NCBI RefSeq assembly: GCF_905163445.1
Contig: NC_053180.1
Location: forward strand, 16,048,701-16,112,700
DNA length: 64,000 nt
From: Pararge aegeria
Taxonomy: Eukaryota; Arthropoda; Insecta; Lepidoptera; Nymphalidae
Direction of reading: 5' to 3'
Positions 22,588 through 33,059 of the stretch are shown piece by piece. Every line of letters begins with the position of its first letter. Within the stretch, counting starts at the first letter, position 1. A model generated the notes under the pieces. That model made no database searches and was not told where the DNA came from. It saw only the letters and a list, made by a program, of their open reading frames with translations. A program made the translations under genes and the position numbers.

Positions 22588-22895
22588 AGGCTGTGAAAGT
22601 GCAGTGGGTAGCTCGACTTCACTATCTCGCCTCGCATTCGGGTTGCCGAGTTCGAATCCCAGCGCGCACCTCTAACTTTTATTAAGTTTTAAGTAATTAA
22701 AAATATCACTTGCTTTGACGTTGAAGGAAAGCATCTTGAGGAAACCTGCATGCCTGAGAGTTTTACATAATGTTCTCAAAGGTATGTGGAGTCCACCATT
22801 TCGCACTGGGCCAGCGTGGTGGACTACGGCCTTAACCCCTTCTCATTGTGAGACCCGTGCCCTGGAGTGGGCCAGTAATTGGTCGATATAATGAG
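22588..22895 (+). repeat. SINE family A copy, near full length
   Basis: The tRNA-like head has GAGTTCGAATCCCAGCGCGCACC as B-box. Then follow AATATCACTTGCTTTGACG, GGAAACCTGCATGCCTGAGAG, CCAGCGTGGTGGACTACGGCC and AACCCCTTCTCATTGTGAGACCC. Ends in ATAATGAG. Confidence 0.8.
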
Positions 22896-23063
22896 TATCA
22901 AGTTACAAGATATCATTTTAACTAGATACCGAGTACCACATACCTCCAGTTTAGTTCTCAGCCCTACTACAGAGTTAGGAAGTTGGTTGTATCCTTCCCT
23001 CCAACTCTGTGTACACGTGTAAGCTGTCGCTCCCGGTTATAATAACTAGCATGTGATAATTTT

Positions 23064-23160
23064 GCTAAAGCCCGCTAACCCAATTCGAGGAGCATTTAGG
23101 ATTTAAGCTCTAAATTCCACTCTCATATATATAGGCCTCTTTATCCTCTGAGATTCTTAC
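23064..23160 (+). repeat. Dispersed repeat fragment
   Basis: AAGCCCGCTAACCC.A and AAGCTCTAA.TCC.ACTCTC.TATA recur at 49376-49445. Class unknown; it lies just before the predicted exon. Confidence 0.4.
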
Positions 23161-23200
23161 ATTATAACATGCTCATTAACCTATTTTGTTTTTGTTTCAG

Positions 23201-23496
23201 ATTAATGGAGGAGTAATACCCAAATATAAGTCACTGCATAAAAATAAAACGACTATCTTAATGCAAAATGCAAATTAATTTTAAGTATACAATAACTTAG
23301 TTATAATTAATGCGAGTGTTATTAAGATAATTGTAACTATTCATGTAACTATGAAAAAATAGCTAAGTGAGTGTTAAAATTAATTTAAAATGTGTCTTGA
23401 ATGTAGAAGTTAATCTTAGAGACAAAATGATCAAAATGACAGTGTTATTCCAAGCCTTGGTGGTCTGCATGACATGCATCAGTCTGCAATTTATTG
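23201..23496 (+). CDS. Candidate host exon: 5' UTR plus signal-peptide start (coding 23427-23496)
   Basis: TTTTTGTTTCAG at 23189-23200 is a strong splice acceptor and GTAAGTA at 23497 a consensus donor. The last in-frame stop is at 23364-23366 and the likely start is ATG at 23427. It gives a basic N-terminus and hydrophobic core (MIKMTVLFQALVVCMTC, then ISLQFI) before a phase-1 junction through a Gly codon. That looks like a secretory signal peptide on its own exon, common in insect secreted or membrane proteins. Short upstream ORFs (for example ATGGAGGAGTAA at 23204) lie in the proposed 5' UTR. No later exon was found, so the product is unknown and the rest probably lies outside the window beyond a long intron. 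The evidence is sequence signals only. Confidence 0.5.
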
Positions 23497-23660
23497 GTAA
23501 GTACCCTATAGTGCCTTTTAGTACTTCAAAATCAACCTCTTTGACTTAGTCTTATAATTGTATGACAATTTTAGTGTTCCGGTGGAATCAGCAATTAAAC
23601 ATTGGCAAAAAGTGCACCAGATTCCAAACCTAAAATAATATAAAATACATTTATTTTTAA

Positions 23661-24110
23661 CTAGCTGTTGCCCGCGACTTCGTCTGCGTTTGATTTTGTT
23701 TTTTGATGTGGCATTCAATTTAGTTGTAGTTCTAAAAAAAATTAAAGTCTTTAGTATCGCTAAGCCTCAAATGAGGGGTTTGCTGCTGTCCGCTGAGGAG
23801 TTCTGTCCTCTATCTCCAACCACATTCATCAGATGTACACAGTTTGGCCAAATTAAACACATATTATAACTTCTATAGTACAAAAATAATTATTTAAATC
23901 GGTTATAATTTGTCGGAGTTATGGTGTAAAATCGTCAAACACTTTCATCCCCTCTTCCAAAGGAACCGAGCTTAATGTCGGAATAGAAAGTATATTACTT
24001 CTAACACTTCCAAGAATATGTGTACAAAATTTCATGAGGATCGGTTAAGTAGTTTTTGCGTGAAAGCGTAACAAACAAACTTACATTGACATTTATAATA
24101 TTAGTAGGGA
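23661..24110 (-). mobile_element. Non-autonomous Helitron
   Basis: The minus strand starts TCCCTACTAATATTATAAATG (end at 24110, flanked by T on plus) and finishes GTCGCGGGCAACAGCTAG at 23661, flanked by A on plus (T on minus). The 3' hairpin CGCAGACGAAGTCGCG is conserved. The middle shares CACTTTCATCCCCTC, AAAGGAACCGAGCTTAATG with the plus-strand Helitron near 9840-9900 (reverse) and with 48195-48536. No coding capacity. Confidence 0.82.
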
Positions 24111-24152
24111 TAGGGATATGGATAAGGATAGGGATAGGGATAGGGATTATAA
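24105..24152 (+). repeat. (TAGGGA)n microsatellite at a Helitron 5' end
   Basis: Six to seven imperfect TAGGGATA units directly abut the Helitron end. The Helitron at 48195 has the same arrangement. Confidence 0.85.
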
Positions 24153-24489
24153 TTTATTCTTATTATAATACTTTTAATGTAAATAATTGTTTTTTATTGA
24201 GTTCATTTTATTTGTTATCGAGTTTAGTTAATATTTGTTTTTATTTCTAATCTTTTTATTTTTGTATTATTTTGTATATGGGTGCTATTAGAGGATGGAA
24301 AGTAAAGTTAGTTAGTGATGATCGATTAAGGATTGGAAATTGTTATCGTAATTGCAAAATAAGTACGTGAATAAGTTCTGACCGAGAAACTCAGTAGACA
24401 ATCATTTGTCGTGGGGCCAAACCTTGGACTCTAAACTTCCTGTGAATCGGACTCAGGAACCCGCGATCCATCGTCGAATGTGATAAACA
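24153..24489. other. Unassigned AT-rich sequence
   Basis: Nothing recognised apart from AT-rich DNA. Confidence 0.35.
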
Positions 24490-24640
24490 CTATGCCAACA
24501 AAACCCTCGCATATTACCTTTGGTAAAGAAAATTCCCCTCGAGCTCACGTATGTACACTTTGTATTCAAAGCGGGGAAAGTGGGGCGATCCAGTCACGCA
24601 TCATAGGTGCTTTCTGCACCAAAGCGTATTCAAGACATGT
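24490..24640 (+). repeat. Dispersed repeat shared with 25540-25665
   Basis: TTTG.ATTCAAAGCG, AAGTGGGGC and CACGCATCATAGGTGCTTT occur in the same order at both places. Class unknown. Confidence 0.55.
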
Positions 24641-24682
24641 TAACACTATCCTAACATAATACTATTGACATTGAGTGTTATA

Positions 24683-24908
24683 TATAATAAATAATAAATA
24701 AATACACACATCGTCATATAGCCCCAAAGTAAGCTTGTGTTATGGGTACTAAAATGACTGACGAATAATTTTACTTATAAAATACAGATAAACATCCAAA
24801 TACTGAACAACATTCATGTTCATCACAGAAACATTTTACAGAGGCGGGAATCGAACCCACGGCCTTGACTCAGAAAGCAGGGTCGCTGTCTACTGCGCCA
24901 ATCGGCCT
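24683..24908 (-). repeat. SINE family C copy
   Basis: The minus strand starts GGCCGATTGGCGCAGTAGAC (A-box) with B-box GGGTTCGATTCCCGCC. The 3' end has GATGTGTGTATTTATTTATT. Confidence 0.85.
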
Positions 24909-25139
24909 TCAACTTAATAAAAGTATAACTTGAGTAAAACTATTAATATTTATTATCAATACTTTATTCGTTTGTTCTTGTAACCTTGGGATGACTCTCG
25001 AGCTACTAATAACTAAAATAATAAAACTATTTATTTTAGAAAGTAGTGAAGTAAATAATAGTACGTGTATAATTATATAGTCTGTGACCGGAAGGACAAA
25101 CGCCAAGCTTATTGCTACCAAGGAGCATTGCTGTATTTC

Positions 25140-25240
25140 CGTGTAAAGGGGCGTGGTCTGGGGCTTTCAGGGTAGAACGAATGCCTTGCATGCCCTGTGA
25201 AGTGTTGCTCTGTAATACTACTATTAAATCAACGCCAAAG
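25140..25240. repeat. Dispersed repeat fragment shared with 150-240
   Basis: TTGCATGCCCTGTGAAGTGTTGCTCTGTA parallels TTACATGCCCTGCCAAGTGTTGCTTTGTA at 193. Confidence 0.45.
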
Positions 25241-25299
25241 CACTAAACGAGGTAATAGCTTATATTTAAATAGAATGAGGTAGTTAAAAATTTAGTACC

Positions 25300-25475
25300 C
25301 TAAAAATAACAAATAAAGAAATATACTACGACAATATACACATCGCCATCTAGTTCCAAAGTAAGCGTAGCTTGTGCTATGGATACTAAGATATCCGATG
25401 TTTTTTTGTAATGAATAATATACATAAATACTAATACATAAATCTATAAATACTAATATGTAACAGCTTACATTA
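25300..25475 (-). repeat. SINE family C copy, 3' part
   Basis: ACACATCGCCATCTAG, CCAAAGTAAGCGTAGCTTGTGC and GGATACTAAGAT match the 3' half of SINE-C. The tRNA-like head is missing. Confidence 0.7.
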
Positions 25476-25539
25476 GTAATACGTCTTAAAATGTTTTGTT
25501 GCCTGTACATACAACACGCAGTTCCCTACGGTCTATATT

Positions 25540-25665
25540 TTTCGAGTATTTGCACGACACACGTAATTTCTCCCGTCCTCACGCGAGCTTTGCTTTCAAA
25601 GCGAAAGGAAGTGGGGCTATTAAGCCACGCATCATAGGTGCTTTGCGCACTAAAAGTGACGTACA
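25540..25665 (+). repeat. Dispersed repeat shared with 24490-24640
   Basis: CGCGAGCTTTGCTTTCAAAGCG, AAGTGGGGC and CACGCATCATAGGTGCTTTGCGCA. Confidence 0.55.
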
Positions 25666-25794
25666 GGGCTCTGCCAACTCTACGATGAACAAGGATCAGT
25701 AGTTATGATAACCAAGGTTTATTTTTGTGGTAGATTGTTGGTGTCTATTTTTAAGGACCCTTAGAAAAAATGGATACATATTATATTTATTTTA

Positions 25795-26340
25795 TTCCAC
25801 TACAAGTTAGCCCTTGACTGCAATCTCACGTGCTGGTAAGTGGTGATGTAGACTAAGATAGTAAGAGACCTGCACCTTTTACTGTTATAGCAGTTATACT
25901 GAACCCATACATACCATTGTTTCAACGAGACATATTACCGGATCGCTTAATCGTTTAGCGGCACGTCTTTTTCGGTATGGAAAAAGATTCCCGACCACTG
26001 ACCAGACCAGAGAAAATTCAGAAATTATTTATTTATTTATTTATTTTATTTATTTATTTCCAACTTACGACTAGTTTACAGGAATTTCCTCATGCACTAG
26101 CGTAGAAACTGATGCCTACCTACACACTAAACTTTATCAGAGTAGCAAATGCACCACAAAGCAACCTTTGTGAGTTCAGTCAGAGTACAACAAAACATAT
26201 CCGTTCTCTCAGCTATGTCGTAATAAATAGCTGTAATAAATTATAATTATATAAATTCCTTAATTGCCCCTGTTGGGGATCGAACCTAGGAACTCCAACT
26301 TTTATCCACGGCGCTCATCGCTTCCGGAGCCGGAGCCGGA
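25795..26340 (-). repeat. SINE family B copy interrupted by another retroposon
   Basis: 25795-26025 is the 3' part of SINE-B (minus strand; GCACGTCTTTTTCGG and CCAGACCAGAGAAAATTC). 26246-26340 is its head, with GGGGATCGAACCTAGG as the B-box complement. The two halves are separated by about 220 bp of foreign sequence. The head end carries CCGGAGCCGGAGCCGGAGC, a small GC-rich repeat. Confidence 0.7.
26026..26245 (-). mobile_element. Retroposon nested in a SINE
   Basis: On the minus strand the insert ends GTAAGTTGGAAATAAATAAA followed by an (AAAT)n tail at 26028-26060, like a LINE/SINE 3' end. Upstream are GACATAGCTGAGAGAACGG and AAGGTTGCTTTGTGGTGC. It splits SINE-B between ATTATTTAT and TTATATAAATTCC. 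Confidence 0.6.
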
Positions 26341-27124
26341 GCGGTCACCAAAATGTTTCCGTTTCATACGACATTCTTTAAAACAACGTCAGACGGCTCA
26401 AACATCTTGGAAGTTGAAAAAATAAGTCTCTCACTTTTGTAAATGTAAATATCACTCCAAAAAAAGCATAACTTCAAAGACGGATAAGCTTTTGTTTTTT
26501 AAAATTAGAAGTTGAAGAAGAATTGTTTTTGGTAGTTATTAGGGCGTGTTGTCTAAATAACTACGTGAGGTGATTAAATATTTGTGACTGAAACGTCTTA
26601 CTACGAAACACGTCAATCAAGATTTAAGGCTTCGTACACGTGTACCTATAAATCGTGTGCATTTTCTGCATATAATATTTATGCAAAAGAAATCCATCCA
26701 GCGTCAATTTTTCCGGGATATACTACGCTCTCCGCCTTATAAACCGTCTACATTTATATCATACTATTGTTTTGCGGTTGCTTAAAGAAATGGAAACCAA
26801 CAAACACACTTTCGCATTAATAATATTAGGACGGATAACAATTTTCCATTAAACATGAATGTAGCGGTCTCCACATTACCGAACTAGATGGCGCCACAAA
26901 AATCTTGCATCGCGCTAGCGAATTGTTCACAAAAATTTACTATATTTACAACTTCCAAAGATGAACGTTCGGACCTCGGTCCCCGAGCGCGATCACCCGT
27001 TCGGAGGAAGATCTTCCTATTGTTACGGTTAAGCGTATCACAGCTCTCGTAAAATTAACGTTATTTCTCTTCCTGAGCTGTGTTTTACGCCATTATTTGC
27101 TTGAAGGAGATCTAGCGACCATCG
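26341..27124. other. No gene recognised
   Basis: Mixed-composition sequence. TCGGACCTCGGTCCCCGAGCG near 26970 is a GC-rich local palindrome-like patch. No family assigned. Confidence 0.35.
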
Positions 27125-27495
27125 TCATCATCATCATATCAACCGATTGACGTTCACAGCTGGACGTAGGTCTTTTGTAAGGAGATCCAAATACCACGTC
27201 CTCATTCCGCTTGGGTCCAGCTCTCTGCGACTCGTTTTATGTCATCTGTCTACCTTGTCGGGGGTGTTAAATACGAAACGATTACCGGTGCGAGGGCGCC
27301 ATTCCAGTACTTGGGACCCCAACATCCCGTTTTCCGCTCCGCTATGTGCCCCGCCCATTGCTACTTCAGCTTCACCACTCTTTGAGCTATGTCAGTAACT
27401 CTGGTTCTTCTACGGATCTCCTCATTCCTAATTTATTTACCAATAGATACTTCGAGCACATCTCTCTCCATCGCCAGCTGTGTGACTCTAAGCCT
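27125..27495 (-). pseudogene. RTE-type non-LTR RT C-terminal relic
   Basis: On the minus strand one frame keeps SQVLEWRPRTGNRF. Other frames carry pieces of R.P.RW.DDI and the end CCTACGTCCAGCTGTGAACG with a (GAT)n terminus at 27121-27137. In intact relatives the order is QWAGH.AR....WG..VLEWRPRTG.R..GRPPTRW.DD......W.Q...DR..W......YVQQWT.IG, and the fragments here follow it with frameshifts. Dead copy; the rest of the ORF is absent. Confidence 0.65.
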
Positions 27496-27944
27496 TCTTA
27501 TGAGACCCATAGTTAATGACCAGCTTATGTAGCGATAATGCCGTCAAATTTTATGCACTGTATAAACTTTTATTTACAATTTCCCTGTTGTATAATGTAG
27601 TGTGCAATAAAAGTGTATTAATTCATACATAAACAAACAGCGCGCATAAACATATGACCCAAAAATTCAGACCTGCCCGAAATAATCCCACCAAAATGTT
27701 CCGCGTATGTATACCGGAATACTCAAAGCCGTACATTGTTTGGGCCGCCACAAGATGTCACATCTCATTACCGTATGGAGGAATTCTTAACCGCGACCCT
27801 GTTTATACTATACCCAGCTTTTATTTTATGTTTACCTTGAACAGCTTTTAGAGACAAATGCGTTATACTTGGCATGCTATTGAATTGAATATTTCATGAT
27901 CAAGATAGAAATGAATATTACTTACTTGTGAGTAGTTCTAATTT
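27496..27944. other. Unassigned sequence
   Basis: GTGTGCAATAAAAGTGTATTAATTC near 27600 resembles the tail of the LINE family seen at 41870 and 62450, so a LINE 3' end may stop there. Confidence 0.35.
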
Positions 27945-28290
27945 GACGACCTCCCTAGCGCAGTGGTGAACGCTGTGGTTAAAAGTGTGAGGTCTCTGAT
28001 TCGAACCCGGCAGGGGCAATTGAGGAGTTTATTATTTCTAAATATTCTCTGTTCTAGTCTGGTGGGAGATTTCAGCCGTGGGTAGTTACTATCCTACTGT
28101 CAAAGACGACCCGCTAAGTGATTTATCGTTCCGATTTGATGTCGCTTAGAAACCTATTAGGGGTAAGTATAGGTTTATTATAACTACCATACCCCTAACA
28201 GGTTTGCCCGTTACCTTCTTAGATAGCATCATCACTTATCAGCAGGTAAAAATGCTGTCAATGACTAACTTGCAGTGGAATAAAAAATAG
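27945..28290 (+). repeat. Full-length SINE family B copy
   Basis: GACGACCTCCCTAGCGCAGTGGTGAACGC (A-box TAGCGCAGTGG), GATTCGAACCCGGCAGGGGC (B-box), TCTAGTCTGGTGGGAG, CTACCATACCCCTAACAGG, TGCAGTGGAATAAAAAATAG at the 3' end. Best complete plus-strand example of the family here, about 345 bp. Confidence 0.88.
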
Positions 28291-28414
28291 GTATTAAAAC
28301 CACCAAAAATATTGCAGTGGTAATAATCTCTTTCGCTGCATCAAAGTTAAAATGTGATGGAGTAGTTAAAGTTTAACTTGAAAAATTTACTATTAATTTA
28401 CACCTATGATTGCA

Positions 28415-28580
28415 TGAATGATACAAGCATGCCTAAGAGTTCTACATAATGTTCTCAAAGGCGTCTGGAGTCTACCAATCCGCACTGGGCCAGCATGGTG
28501 CTCTACGGCCTAAACCCTTCTCTTTGTTGGAGGAGTACAGTGCCCTGTAGTGGGCCTGTAACCGCTTGATATAATGATGG
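28415..28580 (+). repeat. SINE family A copy, 3' half
   Basis: AAGCATGCCTAAGAGTTCTACATAATGTTCTCAAAGG, GGGCCAGCATGGTG, CTACGGCCTAAACCC and ATATAATGATGG match the SINE-A 3' half. The head is lost. Confidence 0.75.
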
Positions 28581-28682
28581 TACACCAAGGAATACATATA
28601 AGACATCAAGACTTTTTTGTTATTGATTAATTATTTCTCCCAAAAAAACCAAAAGAAGATACGATGGCTAGTTTGCTAAATT

Positions 28683-28955
28683 TTTATTAATAAATAAATA
28701 AATAAATAAATATACTACGACAATACACACATCGCCATCTAGCCCCAAAGTAAGCATAGCTTGTGTTATGGGTACTAAGATGACTGATGAATAATTATAT
28801 GAATAATATACATAAATACTTATAATACATAGATAAACACCCAGACACTGAAAAACATTCATGTTCATCACACAAACATTGTCCAGTTGTGGGAATCGAA
28901 CCCACGGCCTTTGCTCAGAGAGCAGGGTCGCTGCCCACTGCGCCAATCGGCCGTC
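28683..28955 (-). repeat. Full-length SINE family C copy
   Basis: The minus strand starts GACGGCCGATTGGCGCAGTGGGC, with B-box GGGTTCGATTCCC, then CAACTGGACAATGTTTGTG and a tail ending in (TTTA)n. A 92-codon frame over it is an artefact. Confidence 0.9.
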
Positions 28956-29595
28956 AAATTAATACAGTTAAGGTGAGTAAACAATTTAATATTTACCTAT
29001 GTTCGAGTATTATCTACCTTTGAGCATATTACAATTTTATATTAGTGTCATATAATTTAGTAAAATACCTCAAAGTATTCCTTTATATTCCTGTTTCTTC
29101 TTGCTCCACATAGTAATTTTATTTGGATATAAATCATATATCTACGTTGTCATCATATAATATTCTATTGATGCGAAGATGTAATAAACGTGGCTTCAAT
29201 AAAAGACGTACATTTTAGACAGAAACTATACTCGTAGGAAATGAAATATTATTCAAACAACTTCCAAAAGGAAGGAGGTTATTAATTTAGTACTGGTGTT
29301 ATTTGCCGATATTACTTCACAAAACTGCCAAGTAAGTGATATTAATTTTTTATTCAGAAATTTAAAAAAACCGTAAATTTTACTTTACTTTGTAAATTTT
29401 AAGGATTCCTTAGGCCTTAATCTTAGGGCTTGAATCTATAAACTATGTAATATTTTATATTCATAAAAAATATTCTAATATATTATCTTGAAAAAAATAA
29501 AAGTTGTAAACTGAAATAAATGAATTATATTATTACAAGCTATATTACTGAAATTTTAATATAATATCTTATTTTGGTTGGAATCTTTTAGTTGG
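28956..29595. other. No recognisable feature
   Basis: AT-rich sequence without motifs. Confidence 0.4.
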
Positions 29596-29599
29596 CTCT

Positions 29600-29697
29600 C
29601 TAGCTATGAGAGAATTATTAAAATCGGTTCAGTAGTTTCAAAGTTTAACGATATCGAACAAATAAAGAAAAAAATCCTCTATACTATTAGTGTAGAT
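29600..29697 (-). repeat. Helitron 5'-end-like fragment
   Basis: AAAATCGGTTCAGTAGTTTC followed by CAAATAAAG and CTCTATACTATTAGTGTAGA. The right end reads TCTACACTAATAGTATAGAGG on the minus strand, like 36603. The 3' end is not seen. Confidence 0.45.
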
Positions 29698-29869
29698 ATA
29701 CTGTTATACTTCTGATTTTACAATTATTCATTGGATGTAACGATAACGCAATTTTTCTTCCTAAATAAACGAAATAAATATAATACAATCTGCCTTTGGA
29801 AGTCCCGTTAAAATTGGACGGCAAATTATATCCAATTTGTGTAATAGCTTCCGAATAAGTATCTTTTTA

Positions 29870-30625
29870 TACCTTCTTAGAAAGTTGAACGTGGGAGTTG
29901 GTTTTGCTTTTTTAGTCCTGTTATTTTACAATGGCGTTTTGAAAAACGAACGACAGTACCAAAAATGTTCATGAAAGTTCTACGTAGGTACTCAAAGACC
30001 TACATACATTGTGTAACGTATCATCTTAGAGTCGGATGGAGTATTTCAGAGATCTGTTACAGTATTTTGAATGAAAATGGTCGTCTAAATACTCTCAATT
30101 CAACTGTAAGGTAACTGATACAAATGATTAGCGATGGTGAATATTTTGAGCTGGTGAGTATCGCATGATAGTTTTCTTTAAGATAGAGAAAGGAACTTCT
30201 GTTAGTGCAATAAATTACTTGCACAGAGTACAGAAGCTTTTTAACAGTATAATTTATACACTTCCTAATATACACTTGAAAACGAAGGTTTGTTTTGTTT
30301 TTATGACCTGTTATTTTAACAATGTTCCATTGGAAAACGGTATATAGTACCGGTATATGTAGAATGTTGTATACTCAAATACATACATTGTGAGCAGCTG
30401 TAAAAAAAAAACTTAAAGTTATTTTCCTTTACCACAAATAGTTAAAACAGTAAAATTACCAGTTACATTTATTTTTTCCTTAATAGGTACATTTAGACAA
30501 GAACTTCCTCTGAGAGGTAATCGATAATAACTTTACTTAATCTTTAATATCTTGCAATTTCCTTGAACATCAAACGCGTAGGATATTAAAATGCGTGATA
30601 GTAATAGAATAGTGAATTAATAGTG
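29870..30625. other. Unassigned sequence with a diverged internal duplication
   Basis: 29905-30020 and 30290-30390 share AGTCCTGTTATTTTACAATG / TGACCTGTTATTTTAACAATG, then GAAAACG, AGTACC and ACTCAAA.ACATACATTGTG in order. No gene recognised. Confidence 0.4.
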
Positions 30626-30636
30626 TGTGATCAAAC

Positions 30637-30868
30637 AGAATTCCACTATCTATTCCCTTACTTTCATAGTCCGATGGGACGTAGGACCTACAGTTTCACG
30701 TGCTCTCCGAGGCACGGGGGTCAATCAACGTCAAATTACATGCTCTGGGCTGGTACTGAGAATTTCTCGATTGAAAACCCAATACTATTCGTTGCCCGAC
30801 CCGGGGGCTGAACCAAGGACTTTGTAAGCTCCAGTTGAACATTAACAACTAGACCAACAATCCGATAT
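30637..30868 (-). repeat. SINE family D copy (tRNA-like head)
   Basis: The minus strand reads GTTGGTCTAGTTGTTAATG (A-box-like) and CCTTGGTTCAGCCCCCGGG (B-box-like), followed by GAGCATGTAATTTGACG and CACGTGAAACTGTAGGTCC. Only copy of this family in the window. Confidence 0.55.
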
Positions 30869-30907
30869 CCATACTAATATTTTATAATATTAGTATGGAT
30901 ATCGGAT
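30860..30907. repeat. Perfect 22-bp inverted repeat with 4-nt loop
   Basis: The arms at 30860-30881 and 30886-30907 are exact reverse complements separated by TTAT. The arm core CATACTAATATT is a Helitron 5'-end motif. Confidence 0.95.
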
Positions 30908-31060
30908 GCGAAAGAATGTTAAATTGGTTTTTTGCCTTCTTTCATGCCCTAAGTAAGCAATAAATCAACTTATTTGCCCTATATATAGGCTACTTTTGAT
31001 CCCAGGAAATAAAACATGATTTGCCGTAGAAAAGCGGACGAAGAACGCTGGCAACAGTTG
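30868..31060 (+). mobile_element. Decayed Helitron remnant
   Basis: The left side holds the TCCATACTAATATT motif and GGATGCGAAAGAATGTT. The right side ends AAAGCGGACGAAGAACGCTGGCAACAGTTG, a mutated form of GCGGACGAAGTCGCGGGCAACAGCTAG. About 190 bp, non-coding. Confidence 0.6.
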
Positions 31061-32780
31061 TTATTATTTTATAACTTTTCGATTTATATGTGTACTTTGT
31101 ATATTTAAACTTTATTATCTCAGAAAATTTGTAATTTGTAATATTATCACTCCGATTTGAAATTCAATTTATTGAGAGAAAATCAGAGTCCGATCAATAA
31201 TGCAATATAACCATTGTTAAACTTGGAAATAATTGTGTAACTATGATGTTATAATCAGAGTGTATAACAAACACTGCAAAGCAAATAAATCTTTATAAAA
31301 AAAACCAAACACCCAGCAATATTTTTATTGTATTTGATTAATAACAGAATTATGGACCCGGAATATAAATAAGTTGTTTTATATTTTTAGGGTTCCGTAT
31401 TTTAATGGTGTAAATGAAACGATTTTTATTTAACTCCGCATTGTCCAGTGCAACAATGAAATGAATGTCTTAAAAACTTTTTAAATTCTCTATATAACCT
31501 AAACTAAATAAAATTGACATGTCTAAAAAGGTCCGTCATCAAAAGACACAGTGTAATAATTACTATATGTCCAATAACAGTCCTATTTTGGGCCAAACGC
31601 GTGTCTCAACGGGAGAGTTTGCGCATAATCAACGATCTGGGCAGTCGAGTTGGTGATCGCATAAGCTGGCAGTAAAAGCATATATCGAGATACCGCATCA
31701 TGCAATCCCACCGCCAGCTGACAAGCGGCGCATAGGCATATACAGGTTGCTCCCAGGATACGATATCAATATTCTTTAATTTTTGGAAATACTTTTTGAA
31801 AACATTCTTTATATTGTTTTCGGTAATCGAATCCGTAAGTGGTAAAGGCAGGCAATTAATTAGTCTCGGTACAAGATAGTTAGTCGTTCGTTTACCGTAA
31901 TAGTTATTTGCTCTTTTGACAATAACTTTACTTACTTACTTTTGATAATACTTTAGACGTTACTGTTCTATTTATTATCATACTTTTGCTAATATTCTTA
32001 TTATAGTTAATAAAGTTTTCTACTAGTAGCCGTGATTTGATTTTTAGTTTGATTTTTAGAATATTACATATTTAATAAATGTGAGCGTCGTCATTTTTTA
32101 ATTTATTTCGAATACTACACGGTTGAATCTGTTTTAGTATTTTTTGTTGTAATTTTTTCAATTTGTTCGACGTATGTTTTAAAAGTGCGGCTATAGCTGC
32201 TGAGTCCGTATAAAATAATGCTTTCACCTAAGGCTTTGTACATTTCTAGTTTTATTTCGTATGGAATGAAATAAAGCAAATTTTTGCTAGAATCGCATGC
32301 AGTTTAGAGCAGAGATTGTTTATATGCATTGTTGATATGATATATAATTAAAGGTACGGAGCTTACTGCATAAGTATGAATCGCACTTTGTACTTTTTAT
32401 TTCTTATTTATTAAAATCATCTAATGGAATAACTTGATTTCCCAAAGCGGGGGAATATTCAGGGATTGCAAAAAAAAACGCTTATCAGGAGAATATGAAT
32501 TTTATCGTCCCCAGAAAATTTTCTCTTGTATTTACGAGTCGAGCTTTCAAGTTAATAAGACAGCTAAAGGCATTATGTAGGCAATGTTTATTATGGCATA
32601 AACAACTTATGTCAACAAGATTTGGATAAGGATTCAAGAAATGAATATGTTTAATTAGGGTCTGCGAGTTTAGTAGTGTGAAATAATACTAAGTGCGTAT
32701 GTCCGTCTGACAATGAACTACCAGTTGATATCTTGGAGATGTCTATCTATCTATCTATGCTTATAGAAAAGTCCTATAAG
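31061..32780. other. No gene; possible SINE-like relic near 31560-31760
   Basis: AT-rich. ATTTTGGGCCAAACGCGTGTCTCAACGGGAGAG and GTTGGTGATCGCA at 31583-31660 look repeat-derived, but the family was not identified. Confidence 0.35.
32740..32760 (+). repeat. (TCTA)n microsatellite
   Basis: Short TCTATCTATCTATCTATG run. Confidence 0.9.
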
Positions 32781-32995
32781 TATTAAGGACTACGTAAACG
32801 ATAAAAATGCTTGGGTTTAAATTATTACTCTAACCATTTGTTGGTTGTAACCGGTTGCTTCTTTAATAGTTTTAAGTGACAATGTGAGATGTTGATAACA
32901 AAGAAAAAATTTACCGGCTTAGTTTGTTGTAGGCTTCTTCTAAGACCTGGGCGCGTTTGGAACTTCGCTGAATTAAAAGCTAAAATGGAGATTAT
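32780..32995 (+). repeat. Dispersed 3' UTR-like repeat
   Basis: AAACGATAAAAATGCTTGGG, AATGTGAGATGTTGATAAC and AGTTTGTTGTAGGCTTCTTC, GGGCGCGTTTGGA match 54265-54400 and, reversed, 6594-6695. Confidence 0.6.
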
Positions 32996-33059
32996 TTTAT
33001 TTTAAAATACATAATTGTTAAGTCAACAATTATTCATAGTGAAATCTTCTTAGTTCATG

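Noticed and set aside
24840..24908. tRNA gene-like sequences with A and B boxes (also at 8609-8680, 27948-28020, 28890-28955, 53330-53388)
   Set aside because: They are heads of SINE families B and C. They continue into the SINE bodies and lack a proper 3' acceptor arm.
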